DNA of 22,810 nucleotides, from the NCBI GenBank assembly GCA_964637705.1, contig CAZWVM010000036.1:1-22810 (forward strand), written 5' to 3'. Both the position numbers and the translations under genes were made by a program. Below the pieces are notes generated by a model. That model was given only the letters and a program-made list of their open reading frames with translations. It ran no database searches and had not been told where the DNA came from. Below are positions 21,694 through 22,810 of this stretch, in pieces (within the stretch, counting starts at the first letter, position 1; each line of letters opens with the position of its first letter). Origin of the DNA: CAZWVM01 sp964637705. Its GTDB lineage: Bacteria > UBA8481.

Positions 21694-22810
21694 CGTCGAC
21701 CTCTCCTCTTCATCTTCCTCGGGCCGCTCCGGCCCCGTCTTCGATCGTCCCCCGGGGCGTGGGCGCGCCCGCGCTCCGCCCGTCCCGCCGGCCCCTTCGC
21801 CGCGCGCTCGGGTACAACATAGAGGCGCCGTTCCGCGATGTCCACGGACGCGATGACGACCTCCAGGGCGTCCCCCAGGGCATAGCGGCGGCCGGTGCGG
21901 CGCCCGACGAGCGCGAGCGCGTCCCGGTCGTAGCGGTAGACGTCGCCGCCGAGGTCGTCCTGCCGGAGGAGCGCGCGGGGGCCGAAGTCCAGTTGCAGCG
22001 CGAGACCGTCGCGCGTGATCGCCTCGACGACGCCCGTGACCGCGTCGCCCTGCCGCGTCGCGGCGTACTCGAGGTACTTGATGAGCAGCGCGTCCCGCTC
22101 CGCCTCCATCGCCTCCCGCTCCCGGACGCTCGAATGCCGCGCCGTCGCCTCGATTCCCCCCCGCTCGCCCTCGCCGACGAGGAGCCGGTGGGCGACGAGG
22201 TCGGGGTAGCGACGGATCGGGGAGGTGAAGTGGGAGTAGGCCTCGAGCGCCAGGCCGTAGTGGCCGTAATTGACGGCGGAGTAGCGGGCTTCCTGCAGGG
22301 AGCGGAGCGCGCGCATCTCCATCACGCGGCGACAGGGCCGATCCCGAAAATGGGCGAGGATCGACATGATCGAGCCGCGGTGCGGGCCGCCCATGGCCGC
22401 GGAGAGCTGGCGGAACTGCCGGATCTTCACGGGCGTCGGCTCCTCGTGCACGCGGTAGATCCCGCGCCCCCGCATCGCCTCCGCCGCGTACTCGTTCGCC
22501 ATCACCATCAGTTCCTCGATCAGCCGGTGCGACCAGGTCCGGTCGATCCGCCGGATCTCGATGACGCGCCCGTCGAGGTCGAGGATCGGCTTCTCCTCGG
22601 GGAGGTCGAGGTCGATCGCGCCGCGCGCCATCCGGTCGCGCCAGCGCGACTCCGCGATCGAGCGAAAGAGCCGAAGTTCCTCGGCGCAGTCGCCCTCGTC
22701 CCGCGCGAGGATCCCGTCGACCTCGTCGTAGGTGAAGCGCCGCCGCGAGCGAATGACGGTGCGCGCGTGGCGCATCGAGACCGGCTCGAAGCTCTCGTCC
22801 AGCTCCGCGA
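21690..22810 (-). CDS. rnr: RNase R (3'-5' exoribonuclease), N-terminal part outside window
   Basis: About 373 C-terminal residues are present; the frame is open to the right edge (codons for AELDESFEPVS precede the first ATG at 22775), so the start lies beyond 22810. The second half of the RNB catalytic domain is seen as 'ARTVIRSRRRFTYDEV', IDLDLPEEKPILD, RLIEELMVMANEYAA, YRVHEEPTPVKI and 'GLALEAYSHFTSPIRRYPDLVAHRLL'. An S1 domain follows ('GDAVTGVVEAITRDGLALQLDF'), then a basic Arg/Gly/Lys-rich tail, as in RNase R and not RNase II. It degrades structured RNA, including mRNAs tagged by trans-translation. It is translationally coupled to smpB. Confidence 0.95.
   Translation of the reverse strand, partial: AELDESFEPVSMRHARTVIRSRRRFTYDEVDGILARDEGDCAEELRLFRSIAESRWRDRMARGAIDLDLPEEKPILDLDGRVIEIRRIDRTWSHRLIEELMVMANEYAAEAMRGRGIYRVHEEPTPVKIRQFRQLSAAMGGPHRGSIMSILAHFRDRPCRRVMEMRALRSLQEARYSAVNYGHYGLALEAYSHFTSPIRRYPDLVAHRLLVGEGERGGIEATARHSSVREREAMEAERDALLIKYLEYAATRQGDAVTGVVEAITRDGLALQLDFGPRALLRQDDLGGDVYRYDRDALALVGRRTGRRYALGDALEVVIASVDIAERRLYVVPERAAKGPAGRAERGRAHAPGDDRRRGRSGPRKMKRRGRR

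Noticed and set aside
1..22810. tRNA, rRNA, tmRNA or riboswitch
   Set aside because: Gaps are short and I saw no cloverleaf, T-loop (GTTCRANNC with matching stem) or known aptamer core. I expected ssrA near smpB but could not find it here. A covariance-model scan would settle this.

Overview
The window is GC-rich DNA from a bacterium. Genes are dense, with several ATGA/GTGA overlaps and few gaps longer than 150 bases. No stretch over 300 bases lacks a gene; the longest gap is about 242 bases (2201-2442). Lipoprotein signal peptides with lipoboxes, a LolA-like carrier, a BamD-like tetratricopeptide lipoprotein and a lytic-transglycosylase-like protein point to a diderm (Gram-negative) cell. 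The protein mix would fit an uncultured high-GC lineage near the FCB group (Eisenbacteria- or Krumholzibacteriota-like), but no rRNA is present and this placement is a guess.

Layout. (1) 2-7906, plus strand: exported envelope proteins. These are the C-terminal part of a large beta-sandwich protein, a class A beta-lactamase-fold serine hydrolase, an Ig/TPR protein, a secreted patatin lipase and a 741-residue Slt70-like protein that appears to have lost its catalytic glutamate. (2) 8008-12126, plus strand: a peptide/oligopeptide-type ABC importer (binding lipoprotein and two permeases, no ATPase), followed with stop/start overlap by an exported helix-hairpin-helix protein. A 118-bp inverted-repeat element sits exactly between the binding protein and the first permease and supplies the binding protein's last codons and stop. 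(3) 12178-13233, plus: a DUF2225-like zinc-ribbon/TPR protein. (4) 13297-14187, minus: a squalene/phytoene synthase family enzyme, divergent from (5) 14252-18978, plus: a stand-alone receiver, a GalT-type nucleotidyltransferase, a TPR lipoprotein, an acyl-CoA-synthetase-like ligase and an RNA m5U methyltransferase. (6) 22810-18998, minus: RNase R (5' part outside the window), SmpB, a small zincin-like metalloprotease, a LolA-like carrier and an NrnA-type DHH phosphoesterase. This looks like one RNA quality-control/turnover operon with envelope passengers.

Non-coding structure is the most unusual part. There are two arrays of 7-bp repeats of the NNYGATT type, one of them arranged as five inverted plus five direct units. 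There is also an array of five 18-bp GC-rich hairpin units right after a stop codon, the 118-bp element with perfect 29-bp arms, and a recurring -10-like hexamer that ends exactly 6 nt before an ATG at three genes, which suggests leaderless transcripts. I found no CRISPR array, transposase, rRNA or tRNA that I could support. No complete new multi-gene system is proven here; the best lead is the envelope/peptide cluster built around the inactive-looking Slt-like protein.
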